Assembly (NCBI RefSeq): GCF_002338065.1
Contig: NZ_DDHJ01000021.1
Coordinates: 124,001-188,000, forward strand
Direction: 5' to 3'
DNA from: Pseudomonas sp. UBA1879
GTDB taxonomy: Bacteria > Pseudomonadota > Gammaproteobacteria > Pseudomonadales > Pseudomonadaceae
DNA: 64,000 nt
In this document: piece after piece, positions 9,636-16,378 of the stretch
Layout: the number at the start of each line of letters is the position of its first letter
Position numbering within the stretch: position 1 is the first letter of the stretch
Made by a program: the position numbers and the translations under genes
Notes under the pieces: model-generated
What the model was told of the DNA's origin: nothing
Seen by the model: only the letters and a program-made list of their open reading frames with translations
Database searches by the model: none

Positions 9636-10010
9636 ATGCCAGCTTTCCACCCTGCAGACATGGAAACATTCGCCAAGACTCATCCTGCTCAGTACAACGA
9701 GCTGCGAGCGCATCCATTCAATTTCATTGAGTTCGTTAACTCAGAGGAAGCGTTCACAAACATGAGAGTGGTGACCGATGCGCTCGAGCTTCCGGCAATT
9801 GCAGGGATCGTCAAGGTCTGTGGTGAGGCGATCTTGAACACCGAGCCGAACAAAAAACGTCTCACGCTGAAGCGGTCGATCGGCACGCTCGTATGCGCTG
9901 TGATGGAGGCCAACGGCTACGCAAAGACTGGAATCCAGCGGGCTGTCCCGCCTATTCCTGAACGCATCTTTTTGGTAGCAGAGGTGTTTCAGCGAGCGGA
10001 TTGGACATGA
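9636..10010 (+). CDS. Hypothetical phage protein
   Basis: A 124-residue mostly helical protein without recognisable domain. It has no signal peptide and no membrane segment. It stands alone between the DUF1353 gene and the cell wall hydrolase, and a strong terminator follows 16 bases after its stop, so it seems to be its own transcription unit. The ribosome binding site is weak. A regulatory or accessory function is possible but nothing in the sequence shows it. Confidence 0.55.
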   Translation: MPAFHPADMETFAKTHPAQYNELRAHPFNFIEFVNSEEAFTNMRVVTDALELPAIAGIVKVCGEAILNTEPNKKRLTLKRSIGTLVCAVMEANGYAKTGIQRAVPPIPERIFLVAEVFQRADWT

Positions 10011-10025
10011 CGCAAGTTTGAATTT

Positions 10026-10052
10026 GAAACCCGCCAAGTGCGGGTTTTTTTC
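10026..10052 (+). terminator. Rho-independent terminator
   Basis: Arms ACCCGC and GCGGGT with a CAAGT loop are followed by seven T residues. It ends transcription from the upstream hypothetical gene and lies just before the hydrolase ribosome binding site. Confidence 0.75.
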
Positions 10053-10067
10053 TGCCTGGAGAAAACG

Positions 10068-10493
10068 ATGACGGTGTGTGAACAAGATCGGGATGTGCTG
10101 GCGCGGACGCTGTGGGGCGAATCTCGCGGGGAAGGGCTGGCCGGGATGGTGGCGGTGGCGTGGTCGATCCGCAACCGAGTGAATGACGGCAGGGAGAAGT
10201 CTTGGTGGGGGGAAGGCTACGCTGGTGTATGCCAGAAGCCGTACCAGTTCAGCTGCTGGAACAAGGGCGACCCGAACCAGCCGTTTCTGTCCGGCGCTCG
10301 ACAGATTCCGTTTCGCGAGCTGGCACAGTGTCGCCTGGCCGCTGATCTGGTAATCGATGGGAAAGTGCCTGACCCTACTAGTGGGGCGACCCACTATCAC
10401 GCCACCAGCATGTCTCCTGCGCCTAACTGGGCGAAGGGCGCGACTCGAACGCTCGAGCTTGGCCATCACATCTTTTTCAAGGACGTGCCATGA
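10068..10493 (+). CDS. Cell wall hydrolase, SleB family (phage endolysin)
   Basis: The ATG at this position has a CTGGAG ribosome binding site seven to twelve bases upstream; an in-frame upstream codon would place the start inside the terminator and was not used. The 141-residue product matches Hydrolase_2/SleB: LARTLWGESRGEG carries the probable catalytic Glu near residue 17, followed by GMVAVAWSIRNRV and a Trp/Cys/Asn-rich centre (QFSCWNKGDPN), and it ends with the conserved ATHYHA and HIFFKDVP. There is no signal peptide, so export would need a holin, which is not visible here. It probably degrades peptidoglycan at lysis. A second copy of its last 60 codons lies 1.8 kb downstream. Confidence 0.85.
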   Translation: MTVCEQDRDVLARTLWGESRGEGLAGMVAVAWSIRNRVNDGREKSWWGEGYAGVCQKPYQFSCWNKGDPNQPFLSGARQIPFRELAQCRLAADLVIDGKVPDPTSGATHYHATSMSPAPNWAKGATRTLELGHHIFFKDVP

Positions 10494-10716
10494 AGGGGGC
10501 CTAGGTCCCAAGCAACATGGTCAAGCCCCAAAAGTGGTCGCTGATCTCGAGTTTATAACTGTCGATGAAAAATTTTATCCCGTAGTGCAACTTTTCGGAG
10601 TGCCGCTAGCTCAACATGCAACCTGGCGATGATGGCAGCCGGCCACCATTCTCAGTGCAAGGTTTCAAACCGTGCGCGCGGACCGTTCGGCGGGCCCTTT
10701 CCCAAGTCCAATCATA

Positions 10717-10735
10717 TAGTGTCATTATGACACTA
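10717..10735. promoter_or_regulatory. 19-bp perfect palindrome upstream of the DUF4214 gene
   Basis: TAGTGTCATTATGACACTA has two perfect 9-base arms around a central T and lies 30 bases before the start codon, within an AT-rich promoter-like stretch. A dimeric repressor site is the simplest reading; the regulator is unknown. Confidence 0.5.
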
Positions 10736-10765
10736 CTACCATTGCAAAGTATTCTGGGTGATACC

Positions 10766-12058
10766 ATGGCCACACTTGCAACAAAGCAGCTCGTCGCGTC
10801 CTTGTACATAGCAGCCTTCGGACGCGCGCCGGATAAAGCTGGTTTGGTGTACTGGTGCTCTCAGATGGATGACGGGTTTACCTTCGACTCGATGATAATT
10901 GGTTTCCTAGCAAGCACCGAAACTGAAAGTCGGTATGGTTTGAACATTAGTGATCAGAGTTTCATCCGCAACCTTTACCATAACCTGCTCAGCCGTGAGC
11001 CTGATCAAGACGGGGCTGCTTACTGGACATCTCGATTGGGCGAGGTGGGAAATCGCAACGGGCTAGTCAAGGAAATCCTGCAATGCCTCCGAGAGAGCCC
11101 CGGCACAGACCATCAGATTTTTCAAAACAAGATCGACGCAGGCCTCAACTTCGCTGATTCGTTTTACGGCGATAATCATTCCTACGCCGATACGATTCTC
11201 GATTCGATCACCAGCGATCCATTATCAGTAACGCTTGCACCGGTCATAAATGATCATCTGCATAATCCGCAAGTCATTCACGCCCCAGATCCGGTCCCTG
11301 TTCCAGATCCAGATCATTTGCCGGTACCGGATCCTTCACCTATCCCCAATCCCATTCCGGTACCGGTTCCTGTAGTCATTCCAGGTCCTGCGCCGACTAT
11401 CATTCTACGTGAAGACACAGGGGCTCTGAGTTCGGATGGCGTCACATCGAATGGCACTATCGATATCGGCCTGCCTCCTGGAGCACAGTCGTGGCAGTAC
11501 AGCACCGACGGCGGTACTAATTGGCAACTAGGCTCCGGCTCATCATTTGTAGCGCCTGATGCGATTTACTCATCCGGCAGTATCGTTGCCCGGTATGTCG
11601 ACAGTAGCGGTGTAACTAGCGAAGCGGGCTCAATCGAAGCAAGCTTGGTGGTCAATGCTCCAGCCAATCATTTTTATGGTTCGTCTGTGAAAGCGGATTT
11701 CAACGCGAGTGGGCAACTGTTGGTTAGCAAAACTTTCGTACCGGGCCCAGGGGTCGAAAGAGGCTACGAAGGAATTGGTGGCTTCAGGTTAGACGTCGCC
11801 GACACCTCGATAAAATTCGCTTTTAATAAAACCTTGGTCTACAACGACAATGTGTTATTGGTCGTCAGCGACCCTTATCACGACTTGGCGGCTTTCAAAG
11901 ATATCTCTATCACGAACAACACGGTATCTGTGTCGTCTCCTAGTCCCGCCGTGTTCGATAAGTCCAGGATTTCCATTTCGGACGACGTCATTACCATTAA
12001 TCTCAGCGGAGTAAAAACGACTCCCACCAGCGTCCTCGAGTTCGAAGTGATCCTTTAA
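10766..12058 (+). CDS. DUF4214 domain protein with proline-rich linker and beta-sandwich C-terminus
   Basis: The chosen ATG gives MATLATKQLVASLYIAAFGR, the usual N-terminus of this family; upstream in-frame codons would cross the palindrome. The 430-residue protein has a DUF4214 domain (residues about 1-120, with GRAPDKAGLVYW and REPDQDGAAYW repeats), a linker of PVPDP-type repeats (about 180-210), an immunoglobulin-like SDGVTSNGTIDIG segment (about 220-290) and a C-terminal beta-rich region. DUF4214 is found in surface and secreted proteins, including S-layer-like proteins. There is no classical signal peptide, so type I secretion or another route is possible. It sits between the hydrolase and a hydrolase fragment, which suggests cargo added to the prophage. 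Confidence 0.78.
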   Translation: MATLATKQLVASLYIAAFGRAPDKAGLVYWCSQMDDGFTFDSMIIGFLASTETESRYGLNISDQSFIRNLYHNLLSREPDQDGAAYWTSRLGEVGNRNGLVKEILQCLRESPGTDHQIFQNKIDAGLNFADSFYGDNHSYADTILDSITSDPLSVTLAPVINDHLHNPQVIHAPDPVPVPDPDHLPVPDPSPIPNPIPVPVPVVIPGPAPTIILREDTGALSSDGVTSNGTIDIGLPPGAQSWQYSTDGGTNWQLGSGSSFVAPDAIYSSGSIVARYVDSSGVTSEAGSIEASLVVNAPANHFYGSSVKADFNASGQLLVSKTFVPGPGVERGYEGIGGFRLDVADTSIKFAFNKTLVYNDNVLLVVSDPYHDLAAFKDISITNNTVSVSSPSPAVFDKSRISISDDVITINLSGVKTTPTSVLEFEVIL

Positions 12059-12311
12059 GGCTGACGAATCCACCTTACTATAGCTCGATCAGTTCAGACT
12101 TTTTTCTAGTGAGTGATGCCAAAGGGGGGGGCCATCTGTTGGCGTAGTGGATGCCCCCGAGACCGATATCAAGGGAGTGGTTGTACGATCCCGTTGCTTT
12201 TAAAGATGATCCATCCCAGCCTAGCCCCGCCTGCTGATCACGTAAAGATACCCGGCAAGGGCCATAGCGCTAGCCCCCCGCAGGCCTCATAACAGTCCTC
12301 GGCTAATTGTT

Positions 12312-12494
12312 TTTCGCGAGCTTGCGCAGTGTCGCCTGGCCGCTGATCTGGTGATCGATGGGAAAGTGCCAGACCCTACTGGTGAGGCGACCCACTATTA
12401 CGCTACAAGCATGTCTGCTGCGCCTAACTGGGGGAAGGGAGCGATTCGAACGCTCGAGCTTGGGCGTCACATCTTTTTCAAGGATGTTCCGTAG
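12312..12494 (+). pseudogene. Second copy of the 3' end of the cell wall hydrolase
   Basis: Sixty codons from FRELAQCRLAADLVIDGKV to HIFFKDVP and a TAG stop are open and closely match the end of the hydrolase gene at 10,311-10,493, with scattered silent and missense differences. No start codon or N-terminal domain precedes them. The fragment marks where the hydrolase gene was split or replaced when the DUF4214 cargo arrived. Confidence 0.85.
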
Positions 12495-12555
12495 CAGATA
12501 TCCTGAAGGATTTTCGAAAGCACTGGTTCATCTCGAGCCAAAATGGATTTCTGAA

Positions 12556-12750
12556 TTACTCTCTTTCCAAATCATTGCTTGAGGTTATTGCGCTGCCCGA
12601 CCGGGATTTGGGGCGGCCCATGACATAGGTCATACCGCCGTCTTTGCTGGTCGCGACAAATCCTAGCAGGCGCCATCCTTGCTCTAGGAGCGAGTTAACC
12701 TCGCCAACATTGTAAGCCTCTTTGATAATGGCCACGGCTTCGAATGACAA
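12556..12750 (-). CDS. Small conserved hypothetical protein
   Basis: A 64-residue protein with the pattern VNSLLEQGWRLLGF followed by a short beta strand ending MTYVMGRP. This resembles the many small bacterial proteins that share an E-V-N-x-x-L-x-x-G-W-x-L-L core. No membrane segment and no known catalytic residues are visible. It and the next minus-strand gene point toward the hydrolase fragment, against the rest of the module, as accessory genes in prophages often do. Confidence 0.6.
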   Translation of the reverse strand: MSFEAVAIIKEAYNVGEVNSLLEQGWRLLGFVATSKDGGMTYVMGRPKSRSGSAITSSNDLERE

Positions 12751-12795
12751 TTTGGCGTCCTCGGGTCGATTGCAGTGTAAATGATTGTTCGTAGC

Positions 12796-13053
12796 TCACA
12801 GCTCCGGCGCAGGGGCGCGTACGCACACTAGCTCCCCCAGACGGATGTCTACGGCGTTTTCGAATAGGGCGTAGAGCGCGACAATTTCGAAGCCTCGTAG
12901 GGCATTCATAACTTCAAAGCCGCGGACTACGCCCTCAGCAAATAAACCAATATGTAAAGTCGCGTTAGGCTCAAAGCTATTGCGAATGAGGCGGAGGATC
13001 CGATGACACTCGAATACTATCGATGCTGGGAGCTCGTCTTGATCAAGGATCAT
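12796..13053 (-). CDS. Hypothetical protein
   Basis: An 85-residue, mostly hydrophobic and helical small protein (HRILRLIRNSF..., LYALFENAVDIRLGEL). It lies 45 bases upstream of the other minus-strand small gene and could share its transcript. No family recognised. A short plus-strand frame overlaps its start but has poor coding character. Confidence 0.45.
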   Translation of the reverse strand: MILDQDELPASIVFECHRILRLIRNSFEPNATLHIGLFAEGVVRGFEVMNALRGFEIVALYALFENAVDIRLGELVCVRAPAPEL

Positions 13054-13255
13054 TGCTGTCTCTCGGCCAGGAGGAACCCTTCCGTCATGTATACGCTGTT
13101 TACAAGACGAGGCGCATACCGTTGAGCGGTTTTATTGAAGGCGAACCTGACTGGAAAGCATCGGACCGACGGGCCTTCTTCCTTGTGAACGTTCCACTGC
13201 ACGCACCGCCCAAACCTATAAGGTAAATGATTGCCTCATCAAGTAGGTCACTCGC

Positions 13256-13468
13256 ATGAATAGCTCTGATAAGTTGCTGAGATGGAATTCACTTTGGCGT
13301 TTGGATGGCCGTCGGGTGTGCTGCAGGATGTGCCACTCAGAGCAAGAGGAATTAGATGCGGCGCTACCCTTCGAGCATTCTCGAAAGTGCGGTTATGAAC
13401 GTTATGACGCCTACCCATGGCAGGATCTCAACCGAATCTCGACCGGAAACATCAGCCCTAGGGGTTGA
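13256..13468 (+). CDS. Small zinc-finger-like protein
   Basis: A 70-residue protein of a type often seen beside phage and SOS genes in Pseudomonas: a conserved WNSLWRLDGRRVCCRMC start, then EQEELDAALPFEHSRKC and YPWQDL. The CxxC pair near residues 22-26 and the HxxxC near 40-44 suggest a zinc-binding site. No function is known. It lies between two small minus-strand genes and the convergent SRAP gene. The start is supported by an AGTAGG-like ribosome binding site. Confidence 0.6.
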   Translation: MNSSDKLLRWNSLWRLDGRRVCCRMCHSEQEELDAALPFEHSRKCGYERYDAYPWQDLNRISTGNISPRG

Positions 13469-13511
13469 CCGTGTAAGTCGCTTTTTGGGACCGACCGCCC
13501 TAACAGGATTG

Positions 13512-14213
13512 TCAGTCCTGATCTTGTTTCTTGATCAGGTGCGGCCCTTGATTTCGAACATTCCCCACGTCCCTGCTTACCTCAAACCAGGTAAATTGGT
13601 CCGTGGAGCGGCAGCACTCGCGCGCGATTTCTGCTGCGCGCTCTGGGGTTGTCTCGAGATGAACCCATTCACGAGCATGCTCCGGGCTTAGTACGATCGG
13701 TCGCCGGTCGTGAATGTCCACCATCCCCTGATCCGAATCTGCAGTGATGATCACAAAGCCATCCTGCGGGTCAGGCTCTATCCCTTGATGCACTTCCGCC
13801 AGCGCGGCGAAGAACATCGGGCTTGCCTCCTTCAGCCTGATGAAAAATGGCTGCTTCTTTTTCGGGTCGTCCGGGTCTTTGACCCACTCAAACCAGCCGT
13901 TTGCCGGGGCCAGTGCGCGCCCATTCGGCCACAGCTGTTTGAAGTACTTCCCCGTCATCACCGTCTCGACTCTGGCGTTTATGGGTGCAGGGCGCTTCGC
14001 ATCCTTTTTCGCCCAGAACGGCGACCACCCCCACTTCACCTTGTCCACGCTCAAGCCGGCTTCCGTCGGACGGATGATTTCGACCCGGGTGGATGGCGCG
14101 ACGTTGTAGCGATCGATTGGCCAAAGGTCGTAGCCGTTGATCACCAACTGCTCTGGCGCAAGCTCCTTTAGGTAGTGGTCCATCGACTCGTAGATCGAGT
14201 AGCGTCCGCACAT
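13512..14213 (-). CDS. SRAP-domain protein (HMCES/YedK family), abasic-site DNA-protein crosslinker
   Basis: The ATG chosen yields MCGRYS, placing Cys2 at the mature N-terminus as required by the SRAP family, which forms a thiazolidine crosslink to abasic sites in single-stranded DNA. Other family residues are visible: YNVAPS (about 37-42), NARVET (about 74-79), ALAPANGWFEW with its Glu (about 97-107) and DIHDRRP with the active-site His (about 164-170). The 233 residues match the family size. The frame continues upstream but that part crosses the LexA box and is not coding. The gene diverges from umuDC and shares its SOS operator, fitting a DNA damage role. Confidence 0.92.
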   Translation of the reverse strand: MCGRYSIYESMDHYLKELAPEQLVINGYDLWPIDRYNVAPSTRVEIIRPTEAGLSVDKVKWGWSPFWAKKDAKRPAPINARVETVMTGKYFKQLWPNGRALAPANGWFEWVKDPDDPKKKQPFFIRLKEASPMFFAALAEVHQGIEPDPQDGFVIITADSDQGMVDIHDRRPIVLSPEHAREWVHLETTPERAAEIARECCRSTDQFTWFEVSRDVGNVRNQGPHLIKKQDQD

Positions 14214-14273
14214 GATGTCACCTGTCGAAATTCGGCTTATACAGTGTTGACCGCAAGCGAACCAGAACGTTAA

Positions 14274-14289
14274 CTGTATGTACATACAG
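14274..14289. promoter_or_regulatory. LexA box (SOS operator) between SRAP and umuD genes
   Basis: CTGTATGTACATACAG is a perfect 16-base palindrome matching the CTG-N10-CAG LexA consensus. It lies 24 bases before the umuD start and 60 bases before the SRAP start, so it can control both directions. Confidence 0.93.
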
Positions 14290-14313
14290 TTATCTATTAA
14301 CAGGTTCGCAATC

Positions 14314-14745
14314 ATGAGCGTCACTATCCTAGGTCCGTTATCTAGCTCTGGCCAAAAAATCCCACTGTACGGATTCCGCGTTCCCGCGGGGTTCCCGTCG
14401 CCGGCCGCAGACCATATCGAAAAGCACATCTCCCTTGATGAGTTGTTCGACATCCGCGCGCCGCACGTGTACCTGGTGAAAATCGAGGGCGACAGCATGC
14501 AGGGGGCGGGGATCTTCTGCGGTGACTTGGTCATAGTGGATCGCAGTGTGGACGCGGTGCACGGCGATATCGTTATTGCCTCCATCAACGCCGAGCCAGT
14601 TTGCAAACGCTTCCATAGGCGCGAAAACGCGGTGATCCTCATGTCAGAGAACAGCAAGTTTCCATCCCGCTATGTGCTAGAGGGGGACGAGCTGGTGATT
14701 TGGGGAGTCGTTAAATACAGCGTTCGCGACCATGACCACGCCTGA
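14314..14745 (+). CDS. umuD: UmuD-like S24 peptidase subunit of DNA polymerase V
   Basis: The 143-residue product has the UmuD layout: a short N-terminal arm with an Ala25-Gly26 pair where RecA-stimulated self-cleavage would occur, the catalytic serine in EGDSM (Ser61), and the general-base lysine in VCKRF (Lys99). UmuD' pairs with UmuC for error-prone bypass synthesis. I chose the ATG giving MSVTILGPL; an earlier in-frame ATG lies inside the LexA box. The gene overlaps umuC by 14 bases. Plasmid and prophage homologues in Pseudomonas are called rulA; the copy here is part of the prophage SOS block. Confidence 0.93.
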   Translation: MSVTILGPLSSSGQKIPLYGFRVPAGFPSPAADHIEKHISLDELFDIRAPHVYLVKIEGDSMQGAGIFCGDLVIVDRSVDAVHGDIVIASINAEPVCKRFHRRENAVILMSENSKFPSRYVLEGDELVIWGVVKYSVRDHDHA

Positions 14746-16021
14746 GCCGGTATTCGCGCTGATTGACTGCAACAGCTTCTACGCCAGCTGTGAGCGCGTC
14801 TTCCGCCCGGACCTGGCCAAAACCCCAATCGTTGTCCTGTCGAACAATGATGGATGCGTGATCGCCCGCAGCTACGACGCAAAGCCATTTGTGAAGATGG
14901 GCGCGCCCTATTATCAGATCAAAGATCACCTGCGTCGGAACGGTGTCGTCGCGTTCAGCAGCAACTATGCACTGTATGGCGACATGAGCGAGCGGGTCAT
15001 GATGATCATCGAGTCGATGGTTCCGGCGCTTGAGGTGTACAGCATCGACGAAGCTTTCGCCGATCTGACCGGTATGACCGGTATGACCGGCGACCTGACA
15101 GCGTTTGGTCGTAAGATCCGTTCCGCCATCTATCAGCGGACGGGTATCCCAGTTGGCGTCGGCATCGCTCGAACCAAGACCCTCGCCAAGCTGGCGAACC
15201 ACACTGCAAAACGGTTGCTGGCGAAGACTGGTGGCGTTGTCGATATTTGCGATCCCTTCAAACGCGACTGGACGCTGCGAAACACCGATGTCGGCGAAGT
15301 TTGGGGCGTTGGCAAGCGCATGAAGGCACATCTTGAATGTATGGGTATCAAAACTGCGATGGACCTGGCCAACGCCGATGCATGGACCCTGAGAAAGAAA
15401 TTCAGTGTTGTCATCGAGAAAACCGCCCGTGAACTCGCTGGCACGCCATGCTTGGAACTGGGCGAGGCCGACCCGCCGAAGCAGGAGATATGCTGTAGCC
15501 GAATGTTCGGCACCCGGCTGACCGAGATCGATCCGATCAAAGAAGCGGTGGCCACGTACACACAGCGCGCGGCGGAGAAGCTGCGAGCTCAAGGCTCTAT
15601 GTGCAAAAAGATCCGAGTCAGCATTCGCACGGGCATGTTCAACCCTGAAGAGGCCAAATACGCGAACGGCGCCCTAGTCGAACTGCCGTACGCTACAAAC
15701 GATGTGCGGCTGATGACGAAGGCCGCAATGGAGGCAGTGAACCGTTTATTTCGTCCAGGTTTCAAATACAGCAAGGCCGAGGTTCTGTTGATGGATCTGC
15801 GTCAGCCTGGCGAATTCACAGGTGACCTGTTCGCGCAGTCGCAACCAGCAGAGGCCGAAAAGGTGATGAGCGTGCTTGATGAAATCAACGGACGATGGGG
15901 GAGAGGTACGTTGCGTGCGGCGAGTGTACCTGCTGACCCGCCGTGGGCAATGCGCCGAGATCTTATGAGCCAAAGTTTTACCACCAAGCTTGATCAGCTT
16001 TGGACAGTGAAAAGTATCTGA
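14732..16021 (+). CDS. umuC: UmuC-like Y-family DNA polymerase (Pol V catalytic subunit)
   Basis: The 429-residue protein carries the Y-family motifs: FALIDCNSFYASCE (metal-binding Asp near residue 11), VVLSNNDGCVIARS, and YSIDEAFADL with the two catalytic acidic residues near 103-104. A helix-hairpin-helix and little-finger region and a C-terminal part ending in DQLWTVKSI follow, as in RulB/UmuC. It starts inside the end of umuD, so the two are translated together. A small in-frame repeat (GMTGMTG) lies just after the catalytic SIDE motif. Expression should follow the LexA box upstream. Confidence 0.94.
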   Translation: MTTPEPVFALIDCNSFYASCERVFRPDLAKTPIVVLSNNDGCVIARSYDAKPFVKMGAPYYQIKDHLRRNGVVAFSSNYALYGDMSERVMMIIESMVPALEVYSIDEAFADLTGMTGMTGDLTAFGRKIRSAIYQRTGIPVGVGIARTKTLAKLANHTAKRLLAKTGGVVDICDPFKRDWTLRNTDVGEVWGVGKRMKAHLECMGIKTAMDLANADAWTLRKKFSVVIEKTARELAGTPCLELGEADPPKQEICCSRMFGTRLTEIDPIKEAVATYTQRAAEKLRAQGSMCKKIRVSIRTGMFNPEEAKYANGALVELPYATNDVRLMTKAAMEAVNRLFRPGFKYSKAEVLLMDLRQPGEFTGDLFAQSQPAEAEKVMSVLDEINGRWGRGTLRAASVPADPPWAMRRDLMSQSFTTKLDQLWTVKSI

Positions 16022-16203
16022 TCAAATAGCCCTTATGATCCGTTCATCCTGCATCTAGGCGGACTCATAAGCTGAGACAGACTACCCCTGCTTCGAGTGT
16101 AATGGACAAAGAGACCTGCGTCACATGCTGTCTACTTGCCATTTGAGGGCCGCGCAGGTAGAGTGTTCTCGACTGTCTCCAATAGTCGAAGTCGATACCG
16201 GAA

Positions 16204-16239
16204 AACCCTGCACCTTGACGAAGGTGCGGGGTTTTTTTT
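16204..16239 (+). terminator. Rho-independent terminator, plus strand
   Basis: A 12-base stem (CCCTGCACCTT paired with AAGGTGCGGGG) with a GACG loop is followed by eight T residues. It would end transcripts coming from umuC or from an unannotated short RNA. Confidence 0.8.
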
Positions 16240-16293
16240 CGTCCATGCTCCACAAGCGGGACGTCCTCGTCGAATTCCATGATTATCGACCCA

Positions 16294-16326
16294 ATAAAAA
16301 ACCCGCCTTTTTAGGGGCGGGTTTTT
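16294..16326. terminator. Bidirectional Rho-independent terminator
   Basis: An A-run, the arms ACCCGCC and GGCGGGT, and a T-run form a symmetric terminator. It lies about 50 bases past the stop of the S-layer-like gene and can also stop transcripts from umuC. Confidence 0.85.
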
Positions 16327-16378
16327 AGGGTCGCCTGCGATGTGCCGAAGCCCATCGCAGTCGCCACTCACATGGCAA

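Larger units (their letters stand above)
16022..16378. other. Intergenic region between umuC and the S-layer-like gene
   Basis: No convincing gene is present. The stretch holds a strong plus-strand terminator and a bidirectional terminator that closes the convergent S-layer-like gene. About 180 bases after umuC have no feature I can support and could form the 3' end of the prophage or a small RNA. Confidence 0.5.

Noticed and set aside
12358..12582. 74-codon plus-strand frame across the hydrolase fragment
   Set aside because: It is in a different frame from the conserved hydrolase codons, which show clear homology to the intact gene.
13023..13226. 67-codon plus-strand frame before the small zinc-finger gene
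   Set aside because: It overlaps the start of a minus-strand gene, lacks a ribosome binding site and has no family resemblance.
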